Shown here piece by piece: positions 1 through 7,389 of a stretch of DNA of 64,000 nucleotides. The notes under the pieces were generated by a model. It saw only the letters and a list, made by a program, of their open reading frames with translations, was not told the DNA's origin and made no database searches. The translations under genes were made by a program, and so were the position numbers. Position 1 is the stretch's first letter, and each line of letters starts with the position of its first letter. This DNA comes from DATBSL01 sp964561785 (GTDB taxonomy: Bacteria > Acidobacteriota > Vicinamibacteria > Fen-336): assembly GCA_964561785.1 (NCBI GenBank), contig CAZLRF010000025.1, forward strand, positions 1-64,000. Reading direction: 5' to 3'.

Positions 1-28
1 CCGGGCCTGAGGACGGGAGGACGACTCG

Positions 29-418
29 ATGAGGATCTGCATCCCCACCCAAGGAAACGAGGGTCTCGACGCGGCGGTGGCCGGCCACCTCGGCCGGGCG
101 CCGTTCCTGACCGTGATCGACACCGACAGCGGCGAGGTCGCGGTCCTCGAGAACGCGCCGCACGGCAATGGCCACTGCCACCCGACCGCCGTCATCGAGG
201 GCCGGGGCGTCGACGCCATCCTCTGCTCGGGGGTCGGCCGCAGGGCCGTGGCCGCCCTCGAGGGCGGCGTGGGCATCCGCGTGCTGGTCACCCAGGCGCA
301 GCGGGTGGACGAGGCGGTCGAGGCGCTGCGCCGCGGCGCCGTGCGCGTCCTCGGGGCGAGCGAGGCCTGCGGGGGCCACCACGAGGGCGGGGGGCACTGC
401 CACCACCACGAGGGCTGA
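29..418 (+). CDS. NifX/NafY-type dinitrogenase iron-molybdenum cofactor family protein
   Basis: 129 aa, about the length of the small single-domain NifX/NafY (DUF 'Dinitrogenase FeMo-co biosynthesis') family. It starts MRICIPTQGNEG and has the family's conserved core GHLGRAPFLTVID near residue 20, then an HCHP segment. The C-terminus is rich in His and Cys (GGHHEGGGHCHHHEG), which should bind a metal. The start has GGGAGG eight bases upstream. Family members bind iron-sulfur or molybdenum clusters, but stand-alone copies are common in organisms that do not fix nitrogen, and no nif gene is nearby. Likely a cytosolic metal or cluster carrier. What lies upstream is outside the window. Confidence 0.85.
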   Translation: MRICIPTQGNEGLDAAVAGHLGRAPFLTVIDTDSGEVAVLENAPHGNGHCHPTAVIEGRGVDAILCSGVGRRAVAALEGGVGIRVLVTQAQRVDEAVEALRRGAVRVLGASEACGGHHEGGGHCHHHEG

Positions 419-452
419 GCCGCCGCCAGTGGGCCCGCAGGGGGCCCCGGGA

Positions 453-878
453 TCAGCCGGAGCGATCCAGGAAGCGTCGGATCGCCGCGAGGTACGCGGG
501 CACGTCCGCCAATGCCGCGCCGAGCGCGTCGTAGACGCGGCCCGGGTCGAGATCGTCGTAGGCATGGACGATGCGGTTGCGGAGCCCCGCGCAGGGTGCG
601 AGCCGCGCGGCAAAGTCGGCGGGAAGGGCGCCGATGCGCGAGAGGGCGACGAAGGACTCGAAGTAGTCCCGGGGCGGCGCCTCGCCCGACTCCGTCAGGA
701 CGTGGTAGTTGACGTCGATCATCCGCCCGATCATGCGCTCGAGGTATCGCTCGGCGAGGGTCTCGTCGATCTCGCTGGCGAGGTACTCGTCGCGCCCCTT
801 CGCGGCGAGCGACTCGAGCCGCCCGAGGTCCTCGGCGATGAGGACCATCTTCCGCGTCACGAGCTCCCGGTCGATCAT
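453..878 (-). CDS. hepT: HepT-like ribonuclease toxin (DUF86)
   Basis: 141 aa alpha-helical HEPN protein. The catalytic RX4HXY motif is visible as RNRIVHAY (Arg100, His105, Tyr107), followed by DDLD. In characterised HepT/MntA systems HepT is an RNase toxin that the partner nucleotidyltransferase neutralises by adding AMP to the Tyr of this motif. Here the partner lies directly upstream and its stop overlaps this start by four bases (ATGA), so the two are translationally coupled. All key residues are present, so the toxin looks intact. Confidence 0.88.
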   Translation of the reverse strand: MIDRELVTRKMVLIAEDLGRLESLAAKGRDEYLASEIDETLAERYLERMIGRMIDVNYHVLTESGEAPPRDYFESFVALSRIGALPADFAARLAPCAGLRNRIVHAYDDLDPGRVYDALGAALADVPAYLAAIRRFLDRSG

Positions 879-1267
879 CGGTCCCTGCGCGCCGCCAGGA
901 AGCGGTCCATGTGTGCCTCCTCGAAGCGGAGGAAGCGGCGGTGGTCTTGATAGCGACGGAAGGCGTACAGGCGCAGCCGGGCCAGGTCCCGGGGCGAACC
1001 CGCGAGGAGGCGCGCGCTCTCCAGCACCTTCTTCAGGAAGAGAGGATCGGCGTGGTTGAGCAGCCCGAGGTCGACCTCTCGGCCGGGGAACGCCGCCTCG
1101 AGATCCAGGAGAAGGCCTCCCACTCGCGCGTAGCCGGGCTCGCCTTCGAACAGCACCCCGACGTCGACGTCGCTACGGGCGTGTGTGCGCCCGCTCACCG
1201 TCGACCCGTACTGGACCAGCAGGCGGGCACGGTGGCGACGGGCGATGTCGTCGAACGACGGCGGCAT
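875..1267 (-). CDS. mntA: MntA-like nucleotidyltransferase antitoxin
   Basis: 130 aa minimal nucleotidyltransferase. The polymerase-beta motif GSTVSGRTHARSDVDVGV (residues 21-38) gives the GSx(n)SDxD signature with Asp33 and Asp35 as metal ligands; a third acidic residue is in the EVDLGLL segment. Minimal NTases paired with HepT AMPylate the toxin and silence it. It is the first gene of the mntA-hepT pair. There is no clear ribosome-binding site, but a TATACT box ends six bases before the ATG, so the transcript may be leaderless. Confidence 0.88.
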   Translation of the reverse strand: MPPSFDDIARRHRARLLVQYGSTVSGRTHARSDVDVGVLFEGEPGYARVGGLLLDLEAAFPGREVDLGLLNHADPLFLKKVLESARLLAGSPRDLARLRLYAFRRYQDHRRFLRFEEAHMDRFLAARRDR

Positions 1268-1279
1268 GGCCTCAGTATA
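1268..1279 (-). promoter_or_regulatory. Candidate leaderless promoter (-10) for mntA-hepT
   Basis: On the minus strand TATACT (1279 to 1274) matches five of six bases of the sigma-70 -10 box and ends six bases before the mntA ATG, placing +1 at or next to the start codon. The intergenic space from mntP is only 22 bp. No convincing -35 box was found. The identical TATACT-N6-ATG arrangement precedes the marR-like gene at 7894. Confidence 0.45.
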
Positions 1280-1289
1280 GCCCCGGGGT

Positions 1290-1847
1290 TCAGCGGAGGT
1301 GCTCGGCGAGGATCTTCGCCCCGATCGCGAGGAGCACCACGCCGCCGACGACCTCCGGCCACCGGCCGAGCGTCCGTCCGACCCGCGCGCCGAGAACGAC
1401 GCCGGCCGCGGTGACGGCGAACGCGACGAGGCCGATCACGACGCTCGGTAGCCAGATCGAGACATGGAGGAAGGCCATGCTGAGGCCGACCGCGAGCGCG
1501 TCGATGCTGGTCGCGATCGAGAGGAGGACGAGCATCCACCCGCGCGTGGGGTCGCCCGAGGGTCCCTCCTCCCTTCCGCGCCGCGCCTCGAGGAGCATCT
1601 TGCCCCCCACGAAGGAGAGCAGGGCGAACGCGACCCAGTGGTCGACGTCCCGGATGTGCTCCTCCACCGTCCTCCCGGCCAGCCAGCCGACCACCGGCAT
1701 GAGGAACTGGAAGAGGCCGAAGTGGAAGGCGAGGCGCAGGACGTGGCCCTGGTTCGGGCGGCCGAGGAGGAGGCCCGTCGCGACGGCCACGGCGAGCGCG
1801 TCCATCGCGAGCCCGACGGCGAGGCCGAGGATCGTGGGCCAGCCCAT
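1290..1847 (-). CDS. mntP: MntP-like manganese efflux pump
   Basis: 185 aa, the usual MntP (YebN, DUF204) length, with about six membrane helices. It opens GWPTILGLAVGLAMDALAVA and repeats this helix as SIATSIDALAVGLSMAF, the internal duplication of the family with conserved Asp residues in the membrane (MDALAV, SIDALAVG). These acidic residues are needed for Mn(II) export in the E. coli protein. No yybP-ykoY manganese riboswitch was recognised upstream; the upstream space is short and holds a hairpin that could terminate the preceding cytochrome operon. Confidence 0.85.
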   Translation of the reverse strand: MGWPTILGLAVGLAMDALAVAVATGLLLGRPNQGHVLRLAFHFGLFQFLMPVVGWLAGRTVEEHIRDVDHWVAFALLSFVGGKMLLEARRGREEGPSGDPTRGWMLVLLSIATSIDALAVGLSMAFLHVSIWLPSVVIGLVAFAVTAAGVVLGARVGRTLGRWPEVVGGVVLLAIGAKILAEHLR

Positions 1848-1889
1848 CGGGCGCCGATCATAGCCGCCGCGCCGGCGGCCACAAAGGCG

Positions 1890-1920
1890 AAGGCCGGCGG
1901 AGCGCGTTTCCGCCGGCCTT
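1890..1920 (-). terminator. GC-rich hairpin at the end of the cytochrome operon
   Basis: Perfect 12-bp stem AAGGCCGGCGGA / TCCGCCGGCCTT around a 7-base loop, 29 bp beyond the cytochrome stop codon. There is no T tract, as is usual in this very GC-rich sequence, so the terminator call rests on position and symmetry. Confidence 0.5.
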
Positions 1921-1949
1921 CGGGGGCGCCGGTCGGGGGGCAGGAGGGA

Positions 1950-3299
1950 CTACTTGCCCGGGGTGATCTTGACGGTGTGCTTCTCCTCGCGCCAGACGAA
2001 GGCGTCGTCGTCCGGCGTGCCGTACGGCATGTAGGTGAGCTTCACCTCGACGTTCAGCGTGTCGGTGGGGAAGGTGCGCACCGTGTCGCCGTCCTCGTTC
2101 TCCTCGTCCTCGTACGGGAAGAAGATGTCGAAGCTCGACGTCACCGTGCGCAGCGGCGGCAGGCCCGTGTCCTGCACGAGGCCACTCTTCTCGTAGGGCC
2201 CGCGCCCCATCCGGTTGCCCCGCCCCAGCTGCTGCGGGACGGGCATGAAGATCCGCTCGTGGCTCCCGACTTCCTTCCCGCTCTCGTCCGTCGCGCGTAC
2301 CGACAGAACCAGTCGGTTGGGGGTGGGTCAGCCGTCGGGCAGGCCGTGGCCCGTGTTGTTGCGCAGCTCGACCCGGACGGTGGCCTTGGGGCGCAGCTCG
2401 CGGTTGTCGCGCCAGAAGACGGCCTGGGCGTCGACGTGCATGTCGACCGCCGCCTTCGCCATGACCTCGGAGCGGTAGCTCTGCATGTCGTGCCCGAGGC
2501 CGGAGTCCCGCATGTGGCACTGCTGGCAGGTCTTGTTGCCGCCCTCGGGGATGTAGGCGAAGAGGTAGCTGCCGTAGCCGGTCGCGCACTGAGTGGGGTT
2601 CGGGAACTCGAAGTTCGGACCCTGGCCGTGGCACTGGCCGCAGAAGATCGACTCCGAGAGGGACAGGCCCTTCGCCATCTTCGGGAACTTCGGGTCGGCA
2701 TGCTCGCCGTCCTGGGCGCCGTAGACGGTGTCCTTCTGGGGGAAGCCGTCGGTCCACTTGTGGATGACGGCGTTGCGGTTGTGGCAGACGAGGCAGTTGA
2801 TGTTGAGCGAGGTGAGGGTCGTCTTCGCCTTCTCGATCCGCGCCTCGTCGTCGTCCTCCGTGGCCGCCTGCCACTCCTGGATGGTCGTGACGATCTCCTG
2901 GGCGACCGCGTCCGTGGCGTCGGCGAGCTGGGGCAGGTGGCACTTGGCGCAGCCCATGAGGTGCTCGACCTTCACGTCCTTCGGGGTCTTGACCCCGGAG
3001 GCGGGCCAGTCCATGAGGCCGTTCTTGATCGCGGTCATGAACGTGGCCGCGGTGCGGCCGGTGCCGAAGATCGAGCGGGAGTGGACCGAGCGGGCCCACT
3101 GGTCGTGCGCCTCCTGGTGGCACTCGACGCAGGAGCTCGAATCGTAACGGGCGCGGAGCTCGGCGATCGACCCCGCCTTGCCGGGCGCCGGGGCGCTCGC
3201 TTTCTTCGGGGCGGGGGCGGACGCGACGGCGGTCGCGAGGAGCAGGACGGCCGTCCCCGCGAGCGCCGGCACGGGCCCCGTGCGGAGGAGCCTGTTCAT
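1950..3299 (-). CDS. Pentaheme cytochrome c (ExtKL-like), candidate selenoprotein with in-frame TGA
   Basis: 449 aa if the single in-frame TGA (2328-2330, codon 324) is read through. The first 323 codons hold a signal peptide (1-28) and five CXXCH heme sites at about 57, 117, 169, 220 and 258, then a beta-rich segment. Directly after the TGA the same frame stays open for 125 more codons with coherent protein (NRLVLSVRATDESGKEV, then KHTVKITPGK). The TGA sits in NNTGHGLPDG-U-PTPNRL, a turn typical of C-terminal domains of multiheme cytochromes. A 6-bp hairpin with a GGU loop follows 10 bases later (see the SECIS entry), so selenocysteine is the favoured reading. A nonsense mutation or base error (TGC to TGA) is the alternative. 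It is the last gene of the rhodanese-porin-small protein operon and should lie in the periplasm or at the outer membrane as electron carrier. Confidence 0.75.
2299..2317 (-). promoter_or_regulatory. Candidate bacterial SECIS element
   Basis: On the mRNA, ACCGAC - UGGUUCU - GUCGGU forms a perfect 6-bp stem with a 7-base loop. The stem begins 11 bases and the loop 17 bases after the in-frame UGA. Known bacterial SECIS elements lie immediately downstream of the UGA, with an apical loop about 16-37 bases away that carries G in its first two positions; E. coli fdhF has its loop GGU at nearly the same distance. Loop sequence, stem and spacing all fit. No SelA, SelB, SelD or tRNA-Sec gene is present in this window. 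Confidence 0.55.
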
Positions 3300-3317
3300 G
3301 GGACCACCGCCGGCCGG

Positions 3318-3617
3318 CTAGCAGCCCTCGAGGGTGGCCGGGCCCTTGTCGAGCTCGATCTCGTCCCCGACCTTGAGCTTGTCCGCGTTCTTGCTGTTCA
3401 TCGTGACGGTCTTCTCGACGATCTCCCGGATGCGGCCGACCCCGCCCTTGAACTTCACGGGGGCGCCCTTCTTCATCCAGTCGGCCTTCTCGTCGACGAG
3501 GTCGACCGTGACCTTCTTGCCGTCGATGGCCGTGACCTTGGCCTTGACCGGGGCGGCGAGGACGAGGGAGGCCGAGACCGCGACCGTGGCCAGAGCGACG
3601 AGCAAACGCTTCATCAT
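3318..3617 (-). CDS. Small secreted protein of the electron-conduit operon
   Basis: 99 aa. Start ATG-ATG at 3617 preceded by GGAGAGA. Residues 1-22 form a signal peptide (MMKRLLVALATVAVSASLVLA). The mature part is a small beta-rich domain, AKVTAIDGKKVTVDLVDEK, then GRIREIVEK and KLKVGDEIELDKG, which looks like an SH3- or OB-like barrel, and it ends in a Cys (LEGC). I do not recognise a named family. Between the porin and the cytochrome it occupies the place of a small accessory protein such as ExtJ in Geobacter; that assignment is by position only. Confidence 0.75.
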   Translation of the reverse strand: MMKRLLVALATVAVSASLVLAAPVKAKVTAIDGKKVTVDLVDEKADWMKKGAPVKFKGGVGRIREIVEKTVTMNSKNADKLKVGDEIELDKGPATLEGC

Positions 3618-3647
3618 GACTTGTCTCTCCATTCTCGAAAGAGCCGC

Positions 3648-3679
3648 GGGAGGGGCGGGGGTGGGAGTCCGCCCCTCCC
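3648..3679 (-). terminator. Intra-operon hairpin
   Basis: Perfect 11-bp stem GGGAGGGGCGG / CCGCCCCTCCC with a 10-base loop between the porin stop and the small-protein start. It has no T tract. It may attenuate transcription or protect the upstream porin mRNA, so that porin and rhodanese are made in excess over the cytochrome. Confidence 0.45.
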
Positions 3680-3691
3680 GGCAGGTGAAGG

Positions 3692-4945
3692 TCAGAAGAT
3701 GAACTGGATCTGCGTGACGAACTGGCTGAAGTCCTTCGTGGTGCGGGTGGTGCGGAGGCTGGTGAACGTGCCCTCCTGGTCGAAGTCGGTCTTGCTCCAC
3801 TCGGCGGTCAGCTTCAGGTTCTGGCCCCAGACGTAGTAGTTGGCGCCGAAGCCGTACCAGTCGAGGATCTGGTCGAACACGTTGTTGAGGCAGGCGAAGC
3901 GCCACTTCTCGAAGCGGCCGAAGACCTGGAGAGGTACGCCGGGGAACAGGTAGCCGCCCTTCGCGTACCAGCCGTTCTTCTCGCCGAAGAGCCCGGTCGC
4001 CCCGAAGTCGGGGTTGGCGCCCTGATAGGCGCCGCCGAGGTCCACCTTCTGGTAGGCGGCCGAGGCGGTGACCGTGCCGGCGCCCTTCAGCGGGTACTCG
4101 AAGAAGGCGTCCACCGTCCACGCCTGGTAGTCCTCCTTGCCGAGCCTCTGGTCGACGTCCACGTAGGTCACGTCCGGCTCGATCTGGTAGGCGGCGCCGA
4201 CCGTCAGCACCTTCTTCTCGCCGAGGTAGGTCGCCTTGTAGCCGTAGCGGTTCTCGGGCTCGAGGAGGGTCACGTGGCCGCGGGCGCTGTAGCGGAGGCT
4301 GGACGACGGGGCGATCGTCCCCGGCGCGGCCGTCCGGCCCTCCATCGCGTCGAGGCGGTACTGGAAGCGGTCGCCGAACAGGTTCCCCCAGACCGCGACG
4401 CCGTCGTCGCGCGTCCCGACGTAGGAGGTCCGGATGAAGAGCGAGCGGTCGAGGGTCAGGGCCGCCTCGCACTCCTCGAGGTTCTCGCGGGACAGGTTGT
4501 ACTTGAAGCGTCCCACGGTCACCTTGAAGGCGTCGCTGAAGCTGAAGCGCACGCCGGCGTCCAGGAGCTGGAAGTTGTAGTCGAAGGCCGTGCCGGAGAA
4601 GTCGACCGGGGCGAGGTTCGGCTCGGCGAACTCGCCCTGGACGTACAGGCTGACCTTGTCGCTCCACGCGCCCAGGAAGGCGATCCGGTTGCGGCGGAAG
4701 CCGAGGTTGGTCGTCCCGTCCGTGCCGTCCTCGCCGGAGCCGATGTCGCGGTAGTTGACCCGGAACTCGCCCTTGTACTGGATCTGGAGGGCGCCTTGGT
4801 CCTCGTCGCCGAACGTGATGCGCGCGCCGGCGTCGCCCCACGGCGGGGCGGTCATGCCGCCCTCGTCCTCGGCGAGGACGGGCGCGGCGAGGATGGCGAG
4901 GGAGAACGAGAGCAGGAGGCCGATGCGGAAGCTGGTCTTGGTCAT
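3692..4945 (-). CDS. OprO/OprP-type outer-membrane porin (ExtI-like position)
   Basis: 417 aa. The ATG at 4945 has AGGAG 8 bases upstream and begins a signal peptide (TKTSFRIGLLLSFSLAILAAPVLA). The mature N-terminus GDEDQGALQIQYKGEFRVNYRD is the typical first strand of phosphate-selective-porin-like proteins. Alternating strands continue throughout, and the protein ends in Phe (TQIQFIF), the usual outer-membrane barrel sorting signal. Its neighbours, a rhodanese lipoprotein, a small secreted protein and a multiheme cytochrome, suggest that the barrel is the membrane part of an electron or oxyanion conduit rather than a plain phosphate channel. Confidence 0.85.
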   Translation of the reverse strand: MTKTSFRIGLLLSFSLAILAAPVLAEDEGGMTAPPWGDAGARITFGDEDQGALQIQYKGEFRVNYRDIGSGEDGTDGTTNLGFRRNRIAFLGAWSDKVSLYVQGEFAEPNLAPVDFSGTAFDYNFQLLDAGVRFSFSDAFKVTVGRFKYNLSRENLEECEAALTLDRSLFIRTSYVGTRDDGVAVWGNLFGDRFQYRLDAMEGRTAAPGTIAPSSSLRYSARGHVTLLEPENRYGYKATYLGEKKVLTVGAAYQIEPDVTYVDVDQRLGKEDYQAWTVDAFFEYPLKGAGTVTASAAYQKVDLGGAYQGANPDFGATGLFGEKNGWYAKGGYLFPGVPLQVFGRFEKWRFACLNNVFDQILDWYGFGANYYVWGQNLKLTAEWSKTDFDQEGTFTSLRTTRTTKDFSQFVTQIQFIF

Positions 4946-4961
4946 TGTCGTGTCTCCTCGC

Positions 4962-6305
4962 TCAGCAGCCGCCGCCGGTGGAGCCGCCGCCCCCACCGCC
5001 GCCGGGGGCGCTGCCTCCCTGCGTCGCGGCCATGTAGGCCTTGTCGGCGGTCTCGGCCTGGTTCGCCTCGCTCTGGGCCGGCGCAAAGAGGAAGTTCCCG
5101 GGCACGAAGGAGTTCTCGCCCGGCACCGGCGCCGCGAACGTGCCGATGGCGCGCAAGGCGCTCGTTCCCGGGGTGGCGACGTCGAAGGCCCACGTGGCGG
5201 CCTGGGCGCCGGTGGCCCCGGACGCCTGGATTCTCGCCAGAGTGTAGTTGTTCCACTGGCTGGCGGAGGCGTCGTACATCATGATGTCGCCCTCGGGGAC
5301 GCCGAGGACCGCGTCGAACAGAACGAAGGTCGGCGACGCGCTCGTCGACGTGAAGCACATCGCGATCGTCTTCTTGTTGGGGGAGAGGAATGTCTGCGCG
5401 GCACCGTCCAGCACGGGGGAGGTCGCGAAGCGGGAGATCAGGGTGCTCCGGTCCGGGTACAGGCGGTTGCGCGTCGCCTCGCCGTTCACGCGATCCGTGA
5501 CGAACTGGTTCGCGTTGGCCTGGCGGTAGGCGTTCGCGATGTAGGGCGACGTGGTGTAGCCCCGCACCTCGATGAGCTGCCAGGTGTTGAGCAGGCTGCG
5601 ATCCCTGTTGATGGCGTCGACGTAGCCGAGCATCTCCCCGACCGAGATCCGCAGGACGTCCTTCAGGACCTTGTTCTGCGTCACCGAGTAGGTCGACGGC
5701 GTGGGCACGAGGATGGCGTCGGTCAGCGGCCGCCCCGCCACGTCCCAGGCGTCGTCGCCCCCGTTCAGGATCTTGATGCGGTCGCGAGAGAAGCCCCAGT
5801 AGCGGAACGTCCAGTAGGCGACGGACATCTGCCAGAACTCGAGGTCCGTGGACCCGCGGGGGACCGTGAGCACGATGGTCGTCGAGCCGTCGATCCCCAG
5901 CTTCTGGACGATGGCGTCCATGCGCGGCCCGCTGAGCATCATCTGGATGGTCGGGCCGAGGCCCTCCTCGCGGGTCATTGTGATCTCGGCGGGGGCCTCG
6001 AGCAGGACGGCGTCGGGGATGTGCTTCTTGGTGGTCGACGTGAAGTTCGCGAGGCTCGCGACGGAGACGACGACGACGCGGTCGGCGGTGCCGAGGGGGG
6101 CGTTCACCTTGCCCTCGTCCGTCCACTTCGCGAGCGTCGCGGCGTCGATGATGGCGCTCGCGGTCTGGGTCGTGGTGATGGGGTTCGAGTACCCGGTCGT
6201 GCCGGCGCTCCCCCCGCAGCTCCCGGCCACGAGCGCGACCGCCGCGAGCGCGGCGACGGCGGCGAGGGGGGCTGTCCTTCTCGAGAACGATGGTCTAGGC
6301 GACAT
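4962..6305 (-). CDS. Tandem-rhodanese lipoprotein (ExtH-like)
   Basis: 447 aa from ATG 6305, which has GGGAGG 7 bases upstream. The N-terminus is a lipoprotein signal with cleavage before Cys in LVAGSCGG. Two rhodanese folds follow: the first has YWGFSRDRIKILNGGDDAW, the hallmark of thiosulfate sulfurtransferases; the second has its active-site loop CFTSTSAS near residue 317, in place of the usual CxTGxxAS, and then LFDAVLG. The catalytic Cys is kept. The tail is a poly-Gly stretch ending GSTGGGC. It is the first gene of the operon. In Geobacter the rhodanese lipoprotein ExtH heads a comparable set. A role in handling sulfur or selenium on the cell surface is inference. Confidence 0.8.
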   Translation of the reverse strand: MSPRPSFSRRTAPLAAVAALAAVALVAGSCGGSAGTTGYSNPITTTQTASAIIDAATLAKWTDEGKVNAPLGTADRVVVVSVASLANFTSTTKKHIPDAVLLEAPAEITMTREEGLGPTIQMMLSGPRMDAIVQKLGIDGSTTIVLTVPRGSTDLEFWQMSVAYWTFRYWGFSRDRIKILNGGDDAWDVAGRPLTDAILVPTPSTYSVTQNKVLKDVLRISVGEMLGYVDAINRDRSLLNTWQLIEVRGYTTSPYIANAYRQANANQFVTDRVNGEATRNRLYPDRSTLISRFATSPVLDGAAQTFLSPNKKTIAMCFTSTSASPTFVLFDAVLGVPEGDIMMYDASASQWNNYTLARIQASGATGAQAATWAFDVATPGTSALRAIGTFAAPVPGENSFVPGNFLFAPAQSEANQAETADKAYMAATQGGSAPGGGGGGGSTGGGC

Positions 6306-6335
6306 GCGCGCCTCCCAAAGGGCGTTGTGAGTTCG

Positions 6336-6381
6336 GCGCAGCAACCGCTGCGCGTTCATGAGTCCCCGGGTTCCCACCCGG
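6336..6381 (-). promoter_or_regulatory. 5' leader hairpins of the conduit operon
   Basis: Two perfect short hairpins lie in the leader: GCGCAGC-AACC-GCTGCGC (6336-6353) and CCGGGT-TCCC-ACCCGG (6366-6381), between the proposed promoter and the rhodanese start. They could stabilise the mRNA; no known riboswitch was recognised. Confidence 0.4.
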
Positions 6382-6388
6382 CCGTGAC

Positions 6389-6461
6389 AGATTATTGGTA
6401 CGACGAGGGCCAGGCAATGGTGCAAATGATGCAGAGGCACCATCTGGAACAGGACGTTCCA
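6389..6461 (-). promoter_or_regulatory. Promoter with two inverted repeats upstream of the conduit operon
   Basis: Minus-strand TTGCCT (6417-6412), 17 bp, TAATCT (6394-6389) is a modest sigma-70-like promoter inside an unusually AT-rich patch. Just upstream lie two perfect dyads: ATGGTGC-N13-GCACCAT (6417-6443) and TGGAAC-N5-GTTCCA (6445-6461). Their place at and above the -35 box suggests binding sites for an activator. The regulator is not identifiable from the window. Confidence 0.45.
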
Positions 6462-6500
6462 CGGCGTGAAAACCGGTCCGGGTCGACCGGCGAAGGGAGG

Positions 6501-6530
6501 ACGGCCGCGCCGTGGGGACGGCGCGGCCGT
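6501..6530 (-). terminator. Hairpin terminator after arsM
   Basis: Perfect 13-bp stem ACGGCCGCGCCGT / ACGGCGCGGCCGT with a GGGG loop, 38 bp beyond the arsM stop. No T run follows. It separates arsM from the promoter region of the conduit operon. Confidence 0.55.
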
Positions 6531-6567
6531 GTATCAGTTCAGTGGACGAGTCATCGAGAGCTGGACG

Positions 6568-7389
6568 TCAGCGAGGTCTGCGGGCCCGGTAGGTGACGGA
6601 GCGGACCTTCCCCGCGACGTCCTCGAGCTTCACTCCGGTTCGCTCGGCGAGGGCCCGCGCCTCCGCGCCCGCCGCCCACTGCTCGACCGAGTCGACGTCG
6701 CGCAGGACCTCCACCTCGCCGAGCCCGGCGGCCCCCAGCAGGTCGAAGTAGGCCTCGCGCCGGGCGGCGCCGGCGATGCACCCCACGTAGGCGAGGACGT
6801 CCTTCTCGACGGCCTCGGGAAGCGGGCCGTCGAGGACCACGTCGGAGACGACCATCCGTCCGCCCGGCTTCAGCACGCGCGCGATCTCGCGGAAGACGGC
6901 TCCCTTGTCGGGAACGAGGTTGATCACGCAGTTGGAGGTGACGGCGTCGACGGACGCGTCCGCGACCGGCAGCGCCTCGAGGCGGCCCTCGCGGAACTCG
7001 ACGTTCGCATACCCGCCGCGCTCGGCGTTGCGTCGCGCCCGCTCGAGCATCGCCTTCGTCATGTCGACGCCGATCACGCGCCCGGACGGCCCGACGGCCC
7101 TCGCGGCGAGGAACGCGTCGAGGCCCCCGCCCGAGCCGAGGTCGAGCACCGTCTCGCCGGGCCGGAGGTCGAGGTGCGGGACGGGCGCTCCGCACCCCAG
7201 GCCGAGGTCGGAGCCCTCCGGCACGGCGGCGAGATCCTTCGGCCCGTAGCCGAGGCGGACGGACACGCTGTCGGACGAGCCGCCGCAGCAGGTGGGCTCG
7301 CAGCAGCCGCCGGACTGGCCCTCGGCGATCGTCCCGTACCGCTCCTTGACCTGCTCGACGACGGCCTCATCAGGCTTCACAGCACTCAC
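6568..7389 (-). CDS. arsM: Arsenite S-adenosylmethionine methyltransferase
   Basis: 273 aa, cytosolic. The SAM site is VLDLGSGGGLDAFLA (81-95), followed by GVDMTKAML. Family Cys residues that bind As(III) are present: Cys66 (GLGCGAPV), Cys154 (TSNCVINL) and Cys204 (YVGCIAG). The N-terminus adds two Cys pairs, CCEPTCC (29-35), common in bacterial ArsM. It converts arsenite to methylated species. Its start lies inside the end of the upstream marR-like gene (20-bp overlap), so both are on one transcript and the regulator probably senses arsenic. Confidence 0.93.
   Translation of the reverse strand: MSAVKPDEAVVEQVKERYGTIAEGQSGGCCEPTCCGGSSDSVSVRLGYGPKDLAAVPEGSDLGLGCGAPVPHLDLRPGETVLDLGSGGGLDAFLAARAVGPSGRVIGVDMTKAMLERARRNAERGGYANVEFREGRLEALPVADASVDAVTSNCVINLVPDKGAVFREIARVLKPGGRMVVSDVVLDGPLPEAVEKDVLAYVGCIAGAARREAYFDLLGAAGLGEVEVLRDVDSVEQWAAGAEARALAERTGVKLEDVAGKVRSVTYRARRPR

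Noticed and set aside
29..418. NifX-type gene as evidence for nitrogen fixation
   Set aside because: Stand-alone members are widespread in non-fixers and no nifH, nifD or nifK is here.
2328..2330. Plain pseudogene reading of the cytochrome
   Set aside because: Possible, but the downstream frame has no other defect, and a SECIS-like hairpin at the correct distance is unlikely by chance, so I kept it as a candidate selenoprotein.
1464..3836. A 790-codon open frame on the plus strand across mntP, the cytochrome and the small-protein gene
   Set aside because: It is a shadow caused by high GC. It runs antisense to four genes with clear motifs, and its composition (runs of Arg, Val, Glu, His) is not protein-like.
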